A stretch of DNA of 64,000 nt from Mycobacterium sp. 4858 (GCF_900240975.1 NZ_LT968776.1:2289482-2353481), one strand, 5' to 3'. Positions 1-8,568 are shown, counted from the stretch's first letter. Program-made: numbers and translations. Notes: a model not told the origin generated them from the letters alone.

Positions 1-1
1 C

Positions 2-175
2 GGCATCGACATGGCCTTGCGGCTGGTCGAGCTGCTTGTCGACCGACAGGCGGCGCAGGCCGCCCAGCTGCTCATCGAATACGACCCGCAGCCGCCGTTC
101 GACTCCGGTTCCCTCGCCAAGGCCGATCAGGCGACGATGGACCGGGCCACCGAATACTTGGACGCCCGGCAGTAG
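2..175 (+). CDS. DJ-1/PfpI family protein, C-terminal fragment
   Basis: The reading frame is open from the left edge and ends at TAG 173-175, giving the last 57 residues. It begins GIDMALRLVELL, the conserved segment near the C-terminus of DJ-1/PfpI (class I glutamine amidotransferase-like) proteins. In mycobacteria a DJ-1/PfpI gene lies just upstream of rpsF, so both sequence and position agree. The nucleophile-elbow cysteine lies outside the window, so no activity can be judged. Confidence 0.7.
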   Translation, partial: GIDMALRLVELLVDRQAAQAAQLLIEYDPQPPFDSGSLAKADQATMDRATEYLDARQ

Positions 176-321
176 CCGGATTGCTCCAGCACCGGCGATC
201 CGGCGCGATTTTGGAGGCCACCCCACCCGTCCGGTAGCCTGGTGCGGTTGCCGACGCAGGCGACCCTCCTGCCACGGATCGACCGTGGCCGTTTGAGACC
301 AGAGGAGGTGGTGAGGTTTCC

Positions 322-612
322 ATGCGTCCATACGAAATCATGGTCATTCTTGACCCCACGCTCGACGAGCGCACCGTTGCTCCGTCCTTGGAGACGTTCC
401 TCAACGTCGTCCGCAAAGACGGCGGAACCGTCGAAAAGGTCGACATCTGGGGCCGGCGCCGGCTGGCCTACGAGATCGCCAAGCACGCCGAAGGCATCTA
501 TGTCGTGGTCGACCTGAAGGCGGAGCCGGCGACGGTGTCCGAGCTCGACCGCCAGCTGAGCCTCAACGAGTCGGTGTTGCGCACCAAGGTGATGCGCACC
601 GACAAGCACTAA
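322..612 (+). CDS. rpsF: 30S ribosomal protein S6
   Basis: This 96-residue protein begins [12 protein letters not shown], the first beta-strand of S6, and has the usual bacterial length. S6 binds the central domain of 16S rRNA together with S18, which is encoded two genes downstream. The ATG start follows a purine-rich stretch at 301-317. It is the first gene of an rpsF-ssb-rpsR-rplI operon, an order conserved across bacteria, which makes the call close to certain. Confidence 0.98.
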   Translation: MRPYEIMVILDPTLDERTVAPSLETFLNVVRKDGGTVEKVDIWGRRRLAYEIAKHAEGIYVVVDLKAEPATVSELDRQLSLNESVLRTKVMRTDKH

Positions 613-724
613 CACCCGTCGCTGAGTCGCGGGCCCACCGTCGGCGGACTTGCGTAGGCTCAGCGAGGATACGTGCCGTCCACCGTCGGAGAAGCGATTC
701 ACCGGGCGGAACAAGGAGGAAACT

Positions 725-1240
725 GTGGCTGGTGACACCACTATCACCGTTGTCGGAAACCTGACCGCCGACCCCGAACTGCGGTTCACCCCGTCCGGTG
801 CCGCCGTCGCGAATTTCACCGTGGCGTCGACACCGCGGATCTACGACCGCCAGAGCGGGGAATGGAAAGACGGCGAGGCGCTCTTCCTGCGCTGCAACAT
901 CTGGCGGGAAGCGGCCGAGAACGTGGCCGAAAGCCTCACCCGCGGCGCTCGAGTGATCGTCACCGGCCGACTCAAGCAGCGTTCCTTCGAGACGCGCGAA
1001 GGCGAGAAGCGCACCGTCGTCGAGGTCGAGGTCGATGAGATCGGCCCCTCGCTGCGCTACGCCACGGCCAAGGTCAACAAGGCCAGCCGCAGCGGCGGTG
1101 GCGGAGGAGGCGGCTTCGGCAGCGGAGGTGGGTCCCGGCAAGGGTCGGCGCCGGCGAGCAGCGCTCCCGCCGACGACCCGTGGGGCAGCGCCCCGGCGTC
1201 CGGGTCCTTCGGTGGTGGCGACGACGAACCGCCGTTCTAA
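725..1240 (+). CDS. ssb: Single-stranded DNA-binding protein
   Basis: The GTG at 725 is chosen because AAGGAGG ends about five bases upstream and the product then starts with the OB-fold strand [17 protein letters not shown]. The 171-residue protein has an OB fold over roughly residues 1-115, a glycine/serine-rich flexible linker, and the acidic DDEPPF tip that recruits replication and repair proteins. It coats single-stranded DNA. A longer frame opening at 650 is rejected because it lacks a ribosome-binding site. It sits between the two S6/S18 genes as in other mycobacteria. Confidence 0.97.
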   Translation: MAGDTTITVVGNLTADPELRFTPSGAAVANFTVASTPRIYDRQSGEWKDGEALFLRCNIWREAAENVAESLTRGARVIVTGRLKQRSFETREGEKRTVVEVEVDEIGPSLRYATAKVNKASRSGGGGGGGFGSGGGSRQGSAPASSAPADDPWGSAPASGSFGGGDDEPPF

Positions 1241-1278
1241 GAGAACTTCAACAGTAAGAAACGGAAAGAAAGACAGTC

Positions 1279-1533
1279 ATGGCCAAGTCCAGCAAGCGAC
1301 GTCCGGCTCCGGAAAAGCCGGTCAAGACGCGGAAGTGTGTCTTCTGCGCGAAGAAGGGTCAATCGATCGACTACAAGGACACCGCGCTGCTGCGTACCTA
1401 TATCAGCGAGCGCGGCAAGATCCGGGCGCGCCGCGTCACCGGCAACTGCGTGCAGCACCAGCGCGACATCGCCATCGCGGTGAAGAACGCCCGCGAGGTG
1501 GCACTGCTGCCCTTCACCTCCTCGGCGCGATAG
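1279..1533 (+). CDS. rpsR: 30S ribosomal protein S18, zinc-binding (C+) form
   Basis: This 84-residue S18 carries CVFC near residue 20 and a further Cys at NCVQHQ, so it is the zinc-retaining C+ paralogue. Mycobacteria often also have a zinc-free paralogue (rpsR2) elsewhere, used in zinc starvation. S18 pairs with S6 in the small-subunit platform. The start is preceded by an A-rich stretch containing GAAAG. The gene is 38 bp from ssb and 30 bp from rplI, consistent with one transcript. Confidence 0.97.
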   Translation: MAKSSKRRPAPEKPVKTRKCVFCAKKGQSIDYKDTALLRTYISERGKIRARRVTGNCVQHQRDIAIAVKNAREVALLPFTSSAR

Positions 1534-1563
1534 CCGCCGAAGCTCGAGCGAAAGTACGAAAAG

Positions 1564-2022
1564 ATGAAGCTGATTCTGACGGCCGACGTCGACCACCTCG
1601 GCACCGTCGGCGACACGATCGAGGTCAAGGACGGCTACGGCCGTAACTTCCTGCTCCCGCGCGGTCTGGCGATCGTCGCCTCGCGCGGTGCGCAGAAGCA
1701 GGCCGACGAGATCCGCCGGTCCCGGGAAAGCAAGGCGGTGCGCGACCTCGGGCACGCCAACGAACTCAAGACGGCAATCGAGGCGCTGGGCCCCGTCCAG
1801 CTGCCGGTGCGGACCGCGGCGGACTCCGGGAAGCTGTTCGGCTCCGTGACCTCCGGCGACGTCGTCGCGGCCATCAAGAAGGCCGGCGGGCCGAACCTCG
1901 ACAAACGGATCGTCCGGCTGCCCAAGTCGCACATCAAGGCCGTCGGCACCCACCCGGTGTCGGTGCACCTGCATCCCGAGGTCGACGTCGAGGTCGCTCT
2001 CGAGGTTGTCGCGGAGAGCTAA
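1564..2022 (+). CDS. rplI: 50S ribosomal protein L9
   Basis: This 152-residue protein has the L9 N-domain ([13 protein letters not shown], then [11 protein letters not shown]), a charged connecting helix and a C-terminal domain ending near VEVALEVV. L9 binds 23S rRNA domain V near the L1 stalk and affects frame maintenance. It is the last gene of the ribosomal operon and is followed at once by a strong hairpin (2043-2074). Confidence 0.97.
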   Translation: MKLILTADVDHLGTVGDTIEVKDGYGRNFLLPRGLAIVASRGAQKQADEIRRSRESKAVRDLGHANELKTAIEALGPVQLPVRTAADSGKLFGSVTSGDVVAAIKKAGGPNLDKRIVRLPKSHIKAVGTHPVSVHLHPEVDVEVALEVVAES

Positions 2023-2042
2023 GCCTCCGACGTTTGCTCTTT

Positions 2043-2074
2043 CCAGGCGGCGGCCGTCATCGGCCGCCGCCTGG
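2043..2074 (+). terminator. Perfect 14-bp hairpin after rplI
   Basis: CCAGGCGGCGGCCG at 2043-2056 and its exact reverse complement at 2061-2074 flank the loop TCAT. It begins 21 bp after the rplI stop. There is no clear U tract, which is common for mycobacterial intrinsic terminators. It probably ends the rpsF-rplI transcript. Confidence 0.8.
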
Positions 2075-2256
2075 TTCAGTTGCGCTGCGCGCATGCTTTC
2101 TGGTCGCAGCGTGGGCGGTCGCGGACGCACGCCCTAGCGAACTATTGCCGCGGGGTGTTCCGGGGAGCTCATTTACCCTGCCGTAACGCTGCGAAAATGT
2201 GGCTGAAAGCCAACACGCCCGACGCAGTAACCTGCGACGACACGCCGTAGAGATTC

Positions 2257-2265
2257 TTGTCCACA
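2257..2265 (+). promoter_or_regulatory. DnaA-box match TTGTCCACA
   Basis: TTGTCCACA is an exact match to the mycobacterial DnaA box. A second copy with one mismatch, TTCTCCACA, lies at 2333-2341 on the same strand, 76 bp on. Both are upstream of dnaB. They could let DnaA regulate dnaB or titrate DnaA; one perfect 9-mer can also arise by chance. Confidence 0.45.
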
Positions 2266-2510
2266 CGAAATTCGTGGCGTTACATGGCCCTTATCAGCAG
2301 CGATGTCAGAGCCCCCTGAATTCATACACAGGTTCTCCACATCCCACTCAACACAGGTGTCGACGGATATGCACACACGATGCACAGGTTCATGAACAGC
2401 GCCCCTTTCACCTCCTAGCCAGCAACGTCTAACGTCGTCCCGTCGCCAGGCGTACGGGCGCGGTGCGGCGAAGGTGTCGGCTCCTTGACTTACGCTGACG
2501 AGAGCGGTTT

Positions 2511-2526
2511 TCGAATGTACGTTCGG
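2511..2526. promoter_or_regulatory. SOS-box-like palindrome upstream of dnaB
   Basis: TCGAATGTACGTTCGG matches the mycobacterial LexA consensus TCGAAC-N4-GTTCGA at 10 of 12 fixed positions. It ends 25 bp before the dnaB ATG, where a repressor could block transcription. A possible -35 element TTGACT lies at 2485-2490. LexA control of dnaB is inference only. Confidence 0.4.
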
Positions 2527-2551
2527 GTGCGTAGTAGGGGAGGAGGGATCC

Positions 2552-5179
2552 ATGGCGGTCGTCGATGACCTCACGTCGGGCATGGATTCGCCGGCCCCCA
2601 GTGAGGACTTCGGACGTCAGCCACCGCAGGACCTCGCGGCCGAGCAGGCGGTGCTGGGCGGCATGCTACTGAGCAAGGACGCCATCGCCGACGTGCTGGA
2701 ACGGCTGCGGCCCGGCGACTTCTACCGCCCCGCACACCAGAACGTCTACGACGCGATCCTGGACCTCTATGGCCGCGGCGAGCCGGCCGACGCCGTGACG
2801 GTGGCCGCGGAATTGGACCGCCGCGGGATGCTGCGCCGGATCGGCGGTGCGCCGTATTTGCACACCCTGATCTCGACCGTGCCGACGGCCGCCAACGCGG
2901 GCTACTACGCGACCATCGTGGCCGAGAAGGCGCTGCTGCGCCGGCTTGTCGAGGCCGGGACGCGGGTGGTGCAGTATGGCTACGCCGGCGCCGAGGGCGC
3001 CGACGTGGCCGAGGTGGTCGACCGCGCACAGGCGGAGATCTACGAGGTGGCCGAGCGGCGGACGTCGGAGGACTTCGTCCCGCTGGAGGACCTGCTGCAG
3101 CCGACGATGGACGAGATCGACGCCATCGCCTCCAACGGCGGCATCTCGCGCGGCGTGCCGACGGGCTTCACCGAACTCGACGAGGTCACCAACGGGTTGC
3201 ACGCCGGGCAGATGATCATCGTGGCGGCGAGGCCTGGAGTCGGGAAGGCGCTAGCCTTGGACACGCCGCTGCCCACACCGACCGGCTGGACGACGATGGG
3301 TGACGTCGCGGTCGGTGACGAGCTGCTCGGCGCCGACGGGCGCCCGACGCGGGTGGTGGCCGCGACCGGCGTGATGCTCGGCCGGCCCTGCTACGAGGTG
3401 GAGTTCTCGGACGGGACGGTGATCGTCGCGGACGCCGAGCATCAGTGGCTGACCGAAACACGCGCGTCGCGCAAGTCGGCGCAAGCCGCGGCGGTGGGCT
3501 ACAACCGCTACAAGAATCAGCGCACCTTTGCGGCGGTGCGAACGACGGCTGAGATCGCGGCGAGCGTGCGCTGCGAAACCAAAGACCGGCGCCTGAACCA
3601 CAGCGTGGTGAACGCGCGTGCGCTTGACCTACCCGACCGCGAATTGTTGATTCCGCCATACACTCTCGGTGCCTGGCTGGGCGACGGAACCAGTGCCGCA
3701 GCCCAGATCACCACGGCCGATCCCGAACTCATCATGCGAATCGAAGCGGACGGCGTGGTCGCGGTTCCATCGGAATCCGCTCGATACCGTTATCAGCTCC
3801 TTCTGCCGGCGAGCGACGAGCCCGCTCCACGGCAATGCGTGGTGTGCGGGAAGGATTTCGTCCCCCAGACCAGTCAGGTGCGGACCTGCGGGCGGTCATG
3901 CGGTGGCCGGGCTCGGTTCGTCTCCGCGCCCGTGCCTAGCCCGACCTGCGTCCGCTGCGCCGGACCATCATCGGGGATGCGGCTGTGCCAGCAGTGCCAC
4001 GCCGCCGTGGGGACACTGCAGGCGCGGCTGCGCACACTCGGCGTGCTGGGGAACAAGCACATTCCCATGGAGTATCTGCGGGGATCCGAGGCGCAACGGC
4101 GCGCGCTGCTCGCCGGGTTGCTCGACACCGACGGAACTGTGACGGCGGGTGGGGCGGTCCAATTCTCCGTCACCAGCCATCGGCTGGCGCTGGATGCCGC
4201 CGAACTCATCGTCAGCCTCGGCTATCGCTGCCAAACTTCCACCAAGCGTGTCCGAGGCCGCCGGGAGTCGTCCAGCATCGCTTACACCCTGACCTTCTCC
4301 ACAGAAGACACCGTATTCGCATTGCAGCGAAAAGCCATCCTGCACAAGGAACGTCGAGCCGCCACCGGCACCGTGCGATCTGGCTCACGCTTCATTGTGG
4401 AGATCCGCCCGATCGAGACCGTTCCCGTGCGGTGCGTCGAAGTGGACAACGATAGCCACCTATACCTTGCCAGCAAGGCCATGATTCCGACCCACAACTC
4501 GACCCTCGGTCTGGACTTCATGCGGTCATGCTCGATCAAGCACCGGCTGGCCAGCGTCATCTTCTCGCTGGAGATGAGCAAGTCCGAGATCGTCATGCGG
4601 CTGCTGTCGGCGGAAGCCAAAATCAAACTCGCCGACATGCGGTCGGGGCGCATGAGCGACGACGACTGGACGCGCCTGGCGCGGCGGATGAGCGAAATCA
4701 GCGAGGCGCCACTGTATATCGACGACTCGCCGAACCTGACGATGATGGAGATCCGCGCCAAGGCGCGCCGGCTGAAGCAGAAGGCCGACCTGCGCCTGGT
4801 CGTCGTCGACTATCTGCAGCTGATGTCGTCGGGGAAGAAGGTGGAGTCGCGGCAGTTGGAGGTTTCCGAGTTCTCGCGCCAACTCAAGCTGTTGGCCAAG
4901 GAGCTCGAGGTTCCCGTCGTCGCGATCAGCCAGCTCAACCGTGGCCCCGAGCAGCGCACCGACAAGAAGCCGATGCTGTCGGACCTTCGTGAATCGGGAT
5001 CACTGGAGCAGGACGCGGACATGGTCATCCTGCTGAACCGGCCCGACGCGTTCGAGCGCGACGATCCGCGCGGGGGAGAGGCGGATTTCATTCTCGCGAA
5101 ACACCGTAACGGTCCGACCAAGACCGTCACCGTCGCGCACCAGCTGCACCTGTCGCGGTTCGCCAACATGGCGCGGTAA
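2552..5179 (+). CDS. dnaB: Replicative DNA helicase DnaB precursor with intein
   Basis: The 875-residue precursor consists of a 232-residue N-extein, a 417-residue intein (3248-4498) and a 226-residue C-extein; splicing would give a 458-residue DnaB of normal length. The N-extein has the DnaB N-terminal collar domain, a linker and the start of the RecA-like ATPase. The Walker A motif RPGVGK-S is split between Lys232 and the +1 Ser. The C-extein holds Walker B (LVVVDYLQLM) and the SxLRESGSLEQDADMV region. DnaB unwinds DNA ahead of the replisome. ATPase activity should be impossible before splicing, because the intein interrupts the P-loop. GGGGAGGAGG ahead of the ATG supports this start. Confidence 0.97.
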   Translation: MAVVDDLTSGMDSPAPSEDFGRQPPQDLAAEQAVLGGMLLSKDAIADVLERLRPGDFYRPAHQNVYDAILDLYGRGEPADAVTVAAELDRRGMLRRIGGAPYLHTLISTVPTAANAGYYATIVAEKALLRRLVEAGTRVVQYGYAGAEGADVAEVVDRAQAEIYEVAERRTSEDFVPLEDLLQPTMDEIDAIASNGGISRGVPTGFTELDEVTNGLHAGQMIIVAARPGVGKALALDTPLPTPTGWTTMGDVAVGDELLGADGRPTRVVAATGVMLGRPCYEVEFSDGTVIVADAEHQWLTETRASRKSAQAAAVGYNRYKNQRTFAAVRTTAEIAASVRCETKDRRLNHSVVNARALDLPDRELLIPPYTLGAWLGDGTSAAAQITTADPELIMRIEADGVVAVPSESARYRYQLLLPASDEPAPRQCVVCGKDFVPQTSQVRTCGRSCGGRARFVSAPVPSPTCVRCAGPSSGMRLCQQCHAAVGTLQARLRTLGVLGNKHIPMEYLRGSEAQRRALLAGLLDTDGTVTAGGAVQFSVTSHRLALDAAELIVSLGYRCQTSTKRVRGRRESSSIAYTLTFSTEDTVFALQRKAILHKERRAATGTVRSGSRFIVEIRPIETVPVRCVEVDNDSHLYLASKAMIPTHNSTLGLDFMRSCSIKHRLASVIFSLEMSKSEIVMRLLSAEAKIKLADMRSGRMSDDDWTRLARRMSEISEAPLYIDDSPNLTMMEIRAKARRLKQKADLRLVVVDYLQLMSSGKKVESRQLEVSEFSRQLKLLAKELEVPVVAISQLNRGPEQRTDKKPMLSDLRESGSLEQDADMVILLNRPDAFERDDPRGGEADFILAKHRNGPTKTVTVAHQLHLSRFANMAR
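3248..4498 (+). mobile_element. DnaB P-loop intein with LAGLIDADG homing endonuclease, class 3 features
   Basis: The 417-residue insert starts with Ala1 rather than Cys or Ser and ends His-Asn before the extein Ser. Its conserved residues form a W-C-T triad: Trp67 next to the block B His (AEHQWLT), Cys396 in block F (RCVEVDND) and Thr415 in block G (PTHN). This is the hallmark of class 3 inteins, which splice through a block F cysteine. Two LAGLIDADG motifs (LGAWLGDG at precursor 372-379 and LLAGLLDTDG ending at 528) indicate a homing endonuclease. Between them lie two four-cysteine clusters (Cys429/432/446/450 and Cys466/469/479/482) that look zinc-binding. Endonuclease activity is not proven. 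Confidence 0.93.
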
Positions 5180-5180
5180 G

Positions 5181-5249
5181 CGCTGGCGAGAAGAGCCGGT
5201 TTGGATTGAGTGTTGTGCGAGAAGCGTCGGAGGCGCCTTATCGCCAGCG
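5181..5249. terminator. Possible bidirectional terminator between dnaB and the thioesterase
   Basis: CGCTGGCGA at 5181-5189 and its reverse complement TCGCCAGCG at 5241-5249 flank 51 bp between two convergent genes. The long loop makes it a weak candidate, but it is placed to end both transcripts. Confidence 0.3.
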
Positions 5250-5255
5250 TTCTGC

Positions 5256-5831
5256 TCACTCCCGCGGATGAATGAAAACCCCTTCTGCTGAGACGGTTAC
5301 GCCTCCGCTGTCGCTTAGTTGTCCGACGGCAAAGGTCTTGACTCCTTCGACGCGGTCGACCCAGGCCTCGGCGCGGAGAGCCTTTCGTAGCGGGGTTCCT
5401 CGGCGGTAGCGCAGGGTCAGCGTCCCGGTGTAGGCGGGCCGGCCCGGCTTGTGGGCGGTAGCGCCGAGTACATGGTCCAACACCATCGCGCAGACACCGC
5501 CGTGCACGTAACCCGCAGGCCCCTCATAGGCTGCACCGAGAACAAGTTCCGACCAGACCGATCCGTTTGTCTCGTGAATCACGAGTGGGGGAGCCAACGG
5601 GTTGCGGATTCCGATCACCGCATTGCCTGAAGCTGGGCTCTGCCCGTCGGTGCTGGTACGTTCGCCGAATGATCCAGGTATCTGTTCGGCGCTCAGTCGG
5701 CTTGTAATAGCGTCGATCTGGGTTGCAATGGAGGCAATAGCGTTGGGCTTCAACTCTGTGCGGATCGTCGCGTCGATCAGGTTGCGCACGGAGATGGCCA
5801 GTAGCTCGTATGTCGACGATGGGTCAGTCAT
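5256..5831 (-). CDS. PaaI-type hotdog-fold acyl-CoA thioesterase
   Basis: This 191-residue protein has a hotdog domain over roughly residues 75-190. The GYVHGGVCAMVLDHVLG segment is the HGG...D active-site pattern of the PaaI/YbgC thioesterase group, which hydrolyse acyl-CoA or aryl-CoA esters. The first 70 residues are not obviously conserved. It converges on dnaB and faces away from the PadR gene. A role in releasing CoA from intermediates of the neighbouring catabolic genes is inference. Confidence 0.8.
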   Translation of the reverse strand: MTDPSSTYELLAISVRNLIDATIRTELKPNAIASIATQIDAITSRLSAEQIPGSFGERTSTDGQSPASGNAVIGIRNPLAPPLVIHETNGSVWSELVLGAAYEGPAGYVHGGVCAMVLDHVLGATAHKPGRPAYTGTLTLRYRRGTPLRKALRAEAWVDRVEGVKTFAVGQLSDSGGVTVSAEGVFIHPRE

Positions 5832-6134
5832 CGTTAGGCTCAGATCGCCGGTGTCCGCGGTGCCGCTGGCAAGGCCTTCGCCCTCACTGGAAGCGGACCG
5901 CTAGCCGGGGCGCGTCGTCCCCTAGGCGTGGCACGTCGATTGTTGGCGTTGCGGCGGGCGTGGTGCGGACGATGTGCTGCCCAACGGCAGGGACGCTGCG
6001 CATGGCATCGACGCCGGCGACTTCGGTGGTCATCGACTAACAGCGTGAAATGGCACGTAGCGGTTCGGGAAGGTGGCGTCCCGTCCAGCGGGCATATCAC
6101 AGAGACACCTCGGCTGTGCTGTTAATCTGGCAAA
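5832..6134. other. Non-coding region upstream of PadR gene
   Basis: This 303-bp divergent gap holds no convincing gene. It contains the promoters of the thioesterase and the PadR regulator, and a near-copy of the shared inverted repeat at 6078-6094. No classical PadR operator (ATGT-N8-ACAT) was seen. Confidence 0.5.
6078..6094. promoter_or_regulatory. Degenerate copy of shared operator, upstream of PadR gene
   Basis: GTCCCG-TCCAG-CGGGCA matches the inverted repeat GTCCCG-N5-CGGGAC at 10 of 12 fixed bases. It ends 40 bp before the PadR start codon, a position suited to autoregulation. It is the weakest member of the 17-bp set. Confidence 0.35.
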
Positions 6135-6809
6135 ATGGCCGAGCCCAGTGATAAGCCGGTGAAGTCGGCACTTGCCGCCACCAGTTGGGCGTTGCTGGGC
6201 ATGCTGTCTTATGAAGAGGAAGTTTCCGGCTACGACCTGAAAAAATGGATCGACTGGAGCGTTGACCTCTACTACTGGAGCCCGTCGAACAGCCAGATTT
6301 ACACCGAGCTGAAGAAGCTTCAAGGAATGGGGCTGGTGACCTCACGCATCGAGCGTGACGAGGGCACCCGCAGCCGCCGGCTCTACAAGATCACCGCGGC
6401 CGGCTTGGAAGCGGTCACCGACTGGACCAACAACGCCCCCGTGGATCCGCCGGTGCTCAAACACAGTGTGCTGATGCGGGTGACGTTCGGCCATCTGACG
6501 ACTCCTGCTCGGCTCAAGGAATTGCTCCAGGAGCACGTGGCCTATGCCGAAGCCAGGCATCGCAAAGCTGTCGAGGACGCCGAGGGCGCTGAAGGGGAAC
6601 CCGCTTGGGCCTACTCGGTGCTCGCGCTGCGCTGGGCGGCCAAGTATTACGCTGCCGAGCGCGAGTTCGCGTTGGAACTGATGAAGGAAATCGACGAGGC
6701 CGACGCCTTCATGCAGAAGGCTAAAGGCGGTGCGGGCAAGGTGCGCCCCACGCCCGGCTACTGGCGCGAGGTGGAAAAGCAGGTCCAAGCCAAGCGCCGA
6801 GCCGACTAA
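6135..6809 (+). CDS. PadR family transcriptional regulator
   Basis: This 224-residue protein has a PadR winged helix over roughly residues 10-100 (SWALLGMLSYEEEVSGYDLKK, then SNSQIYTELKKLQGMGLV) and a longer Vir-type helical C-terminal domain rich in Ala and Glu that would form the dimer interface. PadR proteins usually repress and are released by phenolic or hydrophobic ligands. Its stop overlaps that of the convergent KstD-like gene by 4 bp. A candidate operator lies 40 bp upstream, which makes it one candidate for control of the whole region. Confidence 0.88.
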   Translation: MAEPSDKPVKSALAATSWALLGMLSYEEEVSGYDLKKWIDWSVDLYYWSPSNSQIYTELKKLQGMGLVTSRIERDEGTRSRRLYKITAAGLEAVTDWTNNAPVDPPVLKHSVLMRVTFGHLTTPARLKELLQEHVAYAEARHRKAVEDAEGAEGEPAWAYSVLALRWAAKYYAAEREFALELMKEIDEADAFMQKAKGGAGKVRPTPGYWREVEKQVQAKRRAD

Positions 6810-8509
6810 CCGCCACCGGCGGCGTCTCGGGCGGCGATGTAGCCGTACACCAATCCCTGGGCGATTGTCGCGCCCGCGCCGGGATATGTGGCGCCGAACG
6901 CGTTGGCGGCGGTGTTACCGATCGCGTACAACCCGGTGATGACGGTGCCGTCTTCGCGCAGCACCCGTGCCCACTCGTCGGCCTTGAGCCCACCGCAGGT
7001 ACCCAGGTCGCTGAGCACCATTTTCACGGCGTAGAACGGGCCCTTGGTCAGGGGGCGCAGGTTGGGGTTCGGCGTTATCGTCGGGTCACCGTAGTAGCGG
7101 TCGTAGGCGCTGCGGCCGCGACCGAAGTCGGGATCCTCACCTAGAGCGGCGCTTTCGTTGAAGCGCGTCATGGTCTGGTTGAACGCTGATGTGGGAGCGC
7201 CGATCCGAGCGCCGAGTTCGCGCAGGCTGTCGGCGCGCACCGCGATGCCCGCGTCATACCAGGTCTGTGGAATGGGCATCCGCGGAAACAGTTCGGCGCC
7301 AAAGACATAGCTGTTGCGGTATTGCTGATCGAAGATGATCCACATCGCTTCTACCGGTTGCCCGGACTGCTCGAGTTCGAGCAATCGCTGACCGAACGAC
7401 ATGTAGTCGGCCGACTCGTTGGCGAATCGATGCCCATTTTGGTTGACGATGAGGCAGCCCGGAAGTGATCGCTCTGCGAGCATGACCGCGGGCGCCTTGC
7501 CCGGCAGCGGCGCGATCGCGGGAAACCACCAGGCCTGGTCCATCAGATCGATGTCTGCGCCGAGTTCTTGGGCGACGCGGATCCCCTCGCCGGTATTTGA
7601 GTCGGCGCCCAGGCTGACGTTGGGGTCTAGTGACTCGGACTGAAATTTCCAGCGCATCTCCATGCAGTGGTCAAAGCCGCCGGTGGCCAGCACCACCCCG
7701 TGCCTGGCCGTGATGGTCACTTCACCGCCACCATTGCCGACAACCGCCCCGCTGACGCGGTCGTCGTCGCCGACCAGACGCAACAAGGTGGTGTCGGTCC
7801 ACACCGGGATCTGAGCCCGCAACACACCGGCGAAGAGGGCGGCGGCCAGGGCTTGGCCGCCCGCGGCGTAGTGCCGGCCAAGCAGGCGGCCGCCGATACC
7901 CTGGGCCACTCGCTTCGCCAGGGTCGGAATTCCCTTGCGCGGCACCCGCGCAACCAAGTTGAGCCAACGATAATCCGCCCCCGTTGTCGGGATGGAGAAA
8001 CCGGACTCCATGACCCCGGGCCGCAGCCGGCCGCGATATTCGCCCAGGACGGCAGTGTCTAGGGGCCGGCACTCGCAGGTACGCCCAGCTGCGCTGCCGC
8101 CGGGCTCTTCGGGGTGGTAGTCGGAGTATTCCCGGGCCCAGAACAACCGCATCGGAGTCGTTCGCTCCAGCAGCTCGACGGTCGCGGAGAGATTTGTCAA
8201 AAACCCCGCGGAACGCGGAGGCGGGGCTGAGCCCGCAACAACGGAGTCAAGATAGGTGGCGGCGCGCTCGGCGGTGTCGTTGGCACCGGCCCGCTGCAGC
8301 ACTGGGCCCGCGGGCAGCCACAGCGCGCCACCGGAACGTGCGGTCGAACCACCCACGTACGAGGACTTCTCGACAATCAGCACGGAGAGCCCCCGGTCGT
8401 GGGCGGCGAGTGCTGCGGCCATGCCGGTTCCCGAACCGATCACGAGTAGGTCCACCGTCGTGTCGGACACGGGAAGTCCAGCAGGAATCGTCGTGCTGTG
8501 CGTTGTCAC
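6806..8509 (-). CDS. kstD: 3-ketosteroid delta1-dehydrogenase-like flavoprotein
   Basis: The GTG at 8509 is chosen because homology starts soon after it; the frame extends back to 8794 but that would overlap the divergent kshA start. The 567-residue protein has an N-terminal FAD-binding GSGTGMAAA followed by an ADP-ribose Glu (VLIVEKSS) and the GGSTARSGGALW segment. Near the end is YPGAG (Tyr542, Gly546), equivalent to catalytic Tyr487 and Gly491 of Rhodococcus KstD1. KstD introduces a 1,2 double bond in ring A of 3-ketosteroids, which with KshA leads to ring B opening. It lies head to head with kshA. The exact substrate is unknown. Confidence 0.82.
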   Translation of the reverse strand: MTTHSTTIPAGLPVSDTTVDLLVIGSGTGMAAALAAHDRGLSVLIVEKSSYVGGSTARSGGALWLPAGPVLQRAGANDTAERAATYLDSVVAGSAPPPRSAGFLTNLSATVELLERTTPMRLFWAREYSDYHPEEPGGSAAGRTCECRPLDTAVLGEYRGRLRPGVMESGFSIPTTGADYRWLNLVARVPRKGIPTLAKRVAQGIGGRLLGRHYAAGGQALAAALFAGVLRAQIPVWTDTTLLRLVGDDDRVSGAVVGNGGGEVTITARHGVVLATGGFDHCMEMRWKFQSESLDPNVSLGADSNTGEGIRVAQELGADIDLMDQAWWFPAIAPLPGKAPAVMLAERSLPGCLIVNQNGHRFANESADYMSFGQRLLELEQSGQPVEAMWIIFDQQYRNSYVFGAELFPRMPIPQTWYDAGIAVRADSLRELGARIGAPTSAFNQTMTRFNESAALGEDPDFGRGRSAYDRYYGDPTITPNPNLRPLTKGPFYAVKMVLSDLGTCGGLKADEWARVLREDGTVITGLYAIGNTAANAFGATYPGAGATIAQGLVYGYIAARDAAGGG

Positions 8510-8568
8510 GCCTGGGAACGGTAAGCGGCCGGGCTGCTCAGCGGGAAGAGGCGTCCTGATCAGTGGAA

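Larger units (their letters stand above)
2075..2551. other. Non-coding region between rplI and dnaB
   Basis: After the rplI hairpin I find no convincing gene up to dnaB; the short open frames lack ribosome-binding sites and recognisable folds. M. tuberculosis has a small hypothetical gene (Rv0057) at this position, and I do not see a counterpart. The stretch is lower in GC than its neighbours. It holds a DnaA-box match (2257-2265), a one-mismatch box (2333-2341), three copies of CACAGGT (2327-2333, 2352-2358, 2393-2399) and an SOS-box-like palindrome (2511-2526). It probably carries the dnaB promoter. Confidence 0.6.

Noticed and set aside
1237-2130. Long minus-strand open frame (297 codons) across rpsR and rplI
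   Set aside because: It is antisense to two ribosomal protein genes and shows no recognisable protein; high-GC shadow frame.
2199-2432. 77-residue plus-strand frame between rplI and dnaB as a Rv0057 counterpart
   Set aside because: No ribosome-binding site, unusual His/Arg-rich composition, and it overlaps the DnaA-box matches.
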